Assembly: GCA_937124495.1 (NCBI GenBank)
Contig: CAKZKZ010000281.1
Span: 1-6,969 of the forward strand
Direction: 5' to 3'
Length of the DNA: 6,969 nt
Origin: an uncultured Dokdonia sp.
GTDB taxonomy: Bacteria; Bacteroidota; Bacteroidia; Flavobacteriales; Flavobacteriaceae
Part shown: piece by piece, positions 5,292 to 6,969 of the stretch
Numbering within the stretch: the stretch's first letter is position 1
Layout of the letters: every line of letters starts with the position of its first letter
Program-made: the position numbers and the translations under genes
The notes under the pieces: model-generated
The model's database searches: none
Told to the model about the DNA's origin: nothing
Seen by the model: only the letters and a program-made list of their open reading frames with translations

Positions 5292-6221
5292 TCCAGAACC
5301 CCCTACTTTTCGGTTTCCAGATTTATCTACACGGTAAAAACGTTCAAAAAGCCTAGGTATGTGCTCACTTTCTATACCTTCTCCATTATCTGTAATACGT
5401 ATCAGCACTTTATTTTGAATTAAATCTTGCACACTGATCTCAGTGGTACCGTCATTTTTACCATACTTGATAGAGTTTTCTATAAGATTGGTTAATAATT
5501 GTTGAATACGCTCTTCATCTGCATTTACCATAATAGGCTCTTCATAATCAAGATCAAAAGTTAATGTTACATTTTTCTTTGCTGTTTTCATTTCCAGAAG
5601 TTCAAATGTGCTTTTAACCAATGCGACAATATCAAAATATGTGTAATTTAGATTTAAATCTCCAACTTCTAGTTTTGTGATCATATCCAGATCATTCACT
5701 AAATAAATAAGACGCTCTACGCCCTTATCTGCCCTTTCTAAGTATTTTACTCGAACAGATTTATCTTTTATGGCACCATCCAACAACGTAAGTATATATC
5801 CTTGTACCGTAAACAGCGGGGTTTTAAGTTCGTGAGCCACATTCCCCAAAAAGTCCTTGCGATACGCCTCTTTGATTTTCAGAGATTCTATCTCCAGTTT
5901 TTTACGAGTAGCATAACGTCCTACCTCTTCTGAGAGTGACTTTAAGTCTGTAGTGATTCTACCTGGTTTAAGCTCGGCATCTTCAAGTAATGTCACCTCA
6001 TCGTATATGTTTTTTACTCTCCTATATATAAAAATCTTCGTGCGATAATAAATAATGACAAATAAGAAAATAAAACAAAAAACAGCGACGATAACAATAA
6101 GAAGCCAATCTATGTTTTCTTGCCAATATCCAATACCTACAAGTATTCCTGAAAAAAAAAGAGTTACATAAAGAGCCGTAACTATTGAAAAACCATATGA
6201 CCTCTTAAAGTCGTTTGCCAT
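5169..6221 (-). CDS. Sensor histidine kinase, PhoR-like, without an external sensor domain
   Basis: This 350-residue inner-membrane kinase forms a two-component pair with the regulator encoded just upstream. Two membrane helices (about 11-33 and 38-59) are joined by only a few residues, so there is no periplasmic sensing domain; signals must come through the membrane, the cytoplasm or a partner protein. A HAMP-like or coiled linker (60-120) leads to the HisKA domain with FLGNVAHELKTPL (124-136; phospho-accepting H130). The ATPase domain has the N box LLTNLIENSIKYG (242-254), G1 DNGEGI (278-283), F box LFERFYRVD (291-299) and G2 GGSGLGLS (307-314). All catalytic residues are present. The ATG shares one base with the stop of the regulator gene (TAATG), so translation is coupled. 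The last 40 codons, including the region after G2, overlap the glycosyltransferase gene on the other strand. PhoR is the closest named relative, but the stimulus is unproven. Confidence 0.93.
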   Translation of the reverse strand: MANDFKRSYGFSIVTALYVTLFFSGILVGIGYWQENIDWLLIVIVAVFCFIFLFVIIYYRTKIFIYRRVKNIYDEVTLLEDAELKPGRITTDLKSLSEEVGRYATRKKLEIESLKIKEAYRKDFLGNVAHELKTPLFTVQGYILTLLDGAIKDKSVRVKYLERADKGVERLIYLVNDLDMITKLEVGDLNLNYTYFDIVALVKSTFELLEMKTAKKNVTLTFDLDYEEPIMVNADEERIQQLLTNLIENSIKYGKNDGTTEISVQDLIQNKVLIRITDNGEGIESEHIPRLFERFYRVDKSGNRKVGGSGLGLSIVKHIIEAHDEKIYVESEFGVGSEFSFTLEKAEKLL

Positions 6222-6904
6222 TAAACTACAAATTTATACCCTACTCCTTTAATTGTTTTAAAAGACTCGTCTCCTATTTTTTCTCTTAGCTTACGTATAT
6301 GCACGTCTATTGTACGACCTCCCACAACCACTTCATTTCCCCATACACGATCTAAAATATCTTCTCTTTTAAACACTTTTCCAGGTTTTGAAGCTAATAA
6401 TGAAAGTAATTCAAACTCTTTTCTAGGCAAGACAATCTCCTCTTTACCTTTAACAATCTTATATTCTTCTCTATCTATTACAATATTTCCTACTTTAATA
6501 ATATCTAAAGATTCTTCTTTCTCCTTGAGTCTACGCAATAATGCTTTTACTTTACTGATAAGCACTTTTGGTTTTATAGGTTTTGTAATATAATCATCTG
6601 CTCCTGCATCAAAACCTGCCACTTGAGAATAATCTTCTCCACGAGCTGTAAAAAAAGTAATAATTGTATCAGAAAGATCTGGGTTTTTACGTAATAATTC
6701 ACAGGCTTCTATACCATCCATTTCGGGCATCATTACATCTAATATCACAAGATGTGGCTTATGTTTTTTACCTAATTTGACAGCCTCTACACCATTGGAT
6801 CCTGTAATGACTTGATATCCTTCATTAGAGAGGTTATACCCTACAATCTCTAAAATATCTGGTTCATCATCTACTAATAATATTTTGATGTTTTTATTCT
6901 TCAT
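6221..6904 (-). CDS. OmpR/PhoB-family response regulator
   Basis: This 227-residue cytoplasmic DNA-binding regulator is phosphorylated by the adjacent kinase. The receiver domain (5-122) has the acidic pocket D12-D13, phospho-acceptor D56 in VILDVMMPEMDG, T86 and K108 in YITKPIKP. The winged-helix domain (about 135-227) contains LPRKEFELLSLL (159-170), the recognition helix region GGRTIDVHIRKLREKIG (195-211) and the wing ending GVGYKFVV. Length and motif order are standard. It is the first gene of the two-gene operon and its TAA overlaps the kinase ATG by one base. Its start is ATG at 6904-6902. The arrangement and kinase type resemble PhoB-PhoR, but several flavobacterial regulators share this layout, so I give no symbol. 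The regulated genes cannot be told from this window. Confidence 0.94.
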   Translation of the reverse strand: MKNKNIKILLVDDEPDILEIVGYNLSNEGYQVITGSNGVEAVKLGKKHKPHLVILDVMMPEMDGIEACELLRKNPDLSDTIITFFTARGEDYSQVAGFDAGADDYITKPIKPKVLISKVKALLRRLKEKEESLDIIKVGNIVIDREEYKIVKGKEEIVLPRKEFELLSLLASKPGKVFKREDILDRVWGNEVVVGGRTIDVHIRKLREKIGDESFKTIKGVGYKFVV

Positions 6905-6927
6905 GAGTGCATCAAGGTTTGACGTTA

Positions 6928-6958
6928 TAAATATAATCTATTATAGGTTCTTTATTAA
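6928..6958 (-). promoter_or_regulatory. Weak candidate promoter for the two-component operon
   Basis: On the minus strand TATATTTA (6935-6928) matches TAnnTTTG at five of its six fixed positions. A TTTA lies about 20 bases further upstream in place of the TTTG -33 box. The match is mediocre in AT-rich DNA, where such matches are common, and the true promoter may lie beyond the window edge. Confidence 0.25.
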
Positions 6959-6969
6959 ATCACTAAAGT

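Noticed and set aside
6901..6912. Three-codon upstream frame (ATG CAC TCA TGA) overlapping the response regulator start
   Set aside because: The ATGA overlap could allow coupling, but a frame this short arises readily by chance and has no other support.
1..6969. Search for defence islands, CRISPR arrays, tRNA/rRNA genes and insertion sequences
   Set aside because: All long open frames belong to housekeeping or signalling families, and no array of spaced repeats, tRNA cloverleaf or transposase was seen by eye.

Overview
The window looks like chromosomal DNA of a marine-type Flavobacteriaceae (Bacteroidota), close to Dokdonia, Krokinobacter or Leeuwenhoekiella by impression. The reasons are its low GC, genes without Shine-Dalgarno sequences, one clear Bacteroidota promoter (TTTG-N19-TATCTTTG), family-specific protein variants, and two exact copies plus one near copy of a CGCTTTCGCGAAAGCG-type palindrome. 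The genus is an inference that I could not check.

Layout, left to right. Positions 1-1073 (minus strand, cut by the window edge) hold an Mrp/NBP35-type iron-sulfur carrier ATPase with its promoter at 1133-1163. Positions 1074-1499 contain no gene but are rich in structure: heptamer repeats and an inverted repeat on the mrp promoter, a 171-bp imperfect palindrome (1189-1359) with nested hairpins, and a perfect 16-bp palindrome (1375-1390). Positions 1500-2354 (plus) encode a lone CPBP-family (CAAX-type) membrane protease. A perfect 18-bp palindrome (2394-2411) separates it from a convergent three-gene operon on the minus strand: trmB (tRNA m7G46 methyltransferase), a LysE-family exporter, and an MGMT-like DNA-binding protein whose alkyl-acceptor Cys is replaced by Ala. 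Both trmB and the LysE gene appear to start at TTG. Divergent from trmB lies a GT-B glycosyltransferase gene (4143-5291, plus). Its 3' end runs 123 bp into the convergent gene for a PhoR-like histidine kinase (5169-6221, minus). The kinase is translationally coupled to an upstream PhoB-like response regulator (6221-6904, minus).

The genes are mostly housekeeping: Fe-S assembly, tRNA modification, alkylation-damage recognition, solute export and two-component signalling. I see no defence system, CRISPR, insertion sequence, phage gene or RNA gene. The most unusual items are the highly iterated palindrome (one copy exactly encodes AFAKA inside TrmB), the large palindromic element in the mrp/CPBP gap, and the antisense overlap of the glycosyltransferase and kinase genes.
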